A stretch of 34,904 bases of DNA, from contig GL405246.1 in assembly GCA_000146855.1 (NCBI GenBank), forward strand, positions 1,829,522 to 1,864,425. Reading direction: 5' to 3'. A program made the translations under genes and the position numbers. The stretch's first letter is position 1; every line of letters begins with the position of its first letter. Shown one piece after another: positions 34,034 to 34,904 of this stretch. The DNA comes from [Eubacterium] yurii subsp. margaretiae ATCC 43715. Lineage in GTDB: Bacteria > Bacillota > Clostridia > Peptostreptococcales > Filifactoraceae. The notes below the pieces were generated by a model. It was given only the letters and a program-made list of their open reading frames with translations, made no database searches and was not told where the DNA came from.

Positions 34034-34531
34034 TCACATATTAGCCAAGAATAAAATTACAACTAAACTTGTTAGCATAGCTGCACAAACAGTACTTATA
34101 ATATTTATACATTTTAGCCAATTATCTTTTAACAATTTTGCCATAAGTATTGAAATAACTAGCTCTATAACTCCTCCTGATGTATTTGAAATAATATCTG
34201 TAATATCACTTGCACCAATGGCAAAAATATATTGAATTAGCTCAAATACAAAGCTTGTAGCAAAAATAATCAAAATTTTCTTTAATATGGACATTTCATC
34301 TATTAAAGCATGTATAAACAGTCCATAAGGAATAAATGCTACGACATTTAAAATAATCTCTCTTACATCTGCCTTGCCATTTACTATAGCAGGTTGACTA
34401 AAAGGAATTAAGTTGATATTTCTTATTTGTGACAAATCTTTAATAGAAAACTCCGACTTAAAAACAATTACCCATATTAATGCTAACAAGTAGAATATCA
34501 TCAATGCTAAGGTTATTTTTTTTGATTTCAT
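34034..34531 (-). CDS. VanZ-like family protein
   Basis: A 165-residue membrane protein with about four to five helices. VanZ-family signatures are present: RNINLIPF near residue 37, LNVVAFIPYGLF, and FELIQYIFAIGASDITDIISNTSGG. VanZ of enterococci gives low-level teicoplanin resistance; most chromosomal members have no known role. No van genes are nearby, so resistance is not implied. The ribosome binding site is GGGGG, 5 nt from the ATG. Confidence 0.88.
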   Translation of the reverse strand: MKSKKITLALMIFYLLALIWVIVFKSEFSIKDLSQIRNINLIPFSQPAIVNGKADVREIILNVVAFIPYGLFIHALIDEMSILKKILIIFATSFVFELIQYIFAIGASDITDIISNTSGGVIELVISILMAKLLKDNWLKCINIISTVCAAMLTSLVVILFLANM

Positions 34532-34904
34532 TCAATCCCCCTAATTAAATATTTTATAATCTTTCTTCTTTTCATAACTTCCAATTTAATCTAATCTTTA
34601 TACTCACTATTAACAGAATATACATCAAAATATATGGATACAAATTCTCTCTAAATTTTTAATTTGAGTAGCTATATTTAAGGCAATATCTATAAAAAAA
34701 GTCAATTTTAAACCTTAATATAGCTATGAACTTTATTTTTAGTTTTTTAGCTTTTTAGCTAGAATTTAATAAAATAAAGAGTACTCTATTTTTATAAATA
34801 ACTAGTATTTATATTAAATTATATATGAACATTATACTTAAATTAAATATATAATTAATATTTACAAACTTAGCAATAGTTTAGTGGTATTATCTTTTTT
34901 TCCA
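34532..34904. other. Right-end non-coding region
   Basis: These 373 nt are very AT-rich. Direct repeats of TTTTTAGC occur near 34740-34762. No open frame with a ribosome binding site and no terminator were seen. No partial gene is evident at the edge. Confidence 0.4.

Overview
The window is AT-rich, gene-dense DNA from a low-GC, Gram-positive, anaerobic bacterium of the clostridial type. Signs of this are strong GGAGG-type ribosome binding sites, a Rex redox repressor, a LtaS-family sulfatase, oligoendopeptidase F, a CbiK-type anaerobic cobaltochelatase and stem-plus-T-run terminators. A methyl-accepting chemotaxis protein with a sigma-28 (SigD/FliA) promoter suggests that the organism is motile. 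Peptostreptococcaceae-like bacteria (Peptoanaerobacter or Eubacterium yurii type) would fit, but that is a guess. No rRNA, tRNA, CRISPR array, transposase, phage gene or origin was seen.

Layout. 0.1-1.3 kb: a membrane-anchored polysaccharide deacetylase (-). 1.5-2.5 kb: an Abi_2-family HEPN protein (+) with its own promoter. 2.6-5.0 kb: an orphan pilB-pilC pair (+) with no pilin genes. 5.1-6.1 kb: two overlapping half-size chromate-transporter genes (+). 6.2-8.1 kb: a CopZ-like HMA protein, a metal ABC ATPase and an ABC-3 permease (+), with no solute-binding protein. 8.3-9.1 kb: a PHP-family histidinol phosphatase (+). 9.4-11.5 kb: a dCache chemoreceptor (-) with a sigma-28 promoter and a leader of about 240 nt. 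12.2-15.6 kb: a LapA-like membrane protein with a long charged tail, then a LtaS-family enzyme (+). 15.7-17.0 kb: a MATE transporter (-). 17.1-21.7 kb: an ABC-exporter cluster (-) made of an ATPase, a 486-residue anchored extracytoplasmic protein, one ABC-2-like permease, a 566-nt non-coding gap with tandem 53-bp repeats behind a near-consensus promoter, and a second permease. 22.1-27.5 kb: a diguanylate cyclase, a YkuE-like phosphoesterase, rex, pepF and a CbiK-like chelatase (-). 27.8 kb: a small membrane protein (-). 28.3-33.0 kb: a compact + operon of a DUF2179 protein, ogt, a secreted phosphodiester glycosidase and a second M3 peptidase. 33.5-34.5 kb: two small membrane proteins (-), one VanZ-like.

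Themes are the cell envelope (deacetylase, LtaS, NAGPA protein, MATE, VanZ), metals (HMA, ABC, CbiK), peptide use (two M3 peptidases) and sensing (MCP, c-di-GMP, Rex). The best candidates for something undescribed are the ABC/486-aa/permease cluster and the promoter-driven tandem repeat in its middle, which looks like a small structured RNA or an interspersed repeat. Several gene starts were moved from the longest open frame to a start with a properly spaced ribosome binding site; the reasons are given in the entries. All functions are read from motifs by eye; no database search was run.
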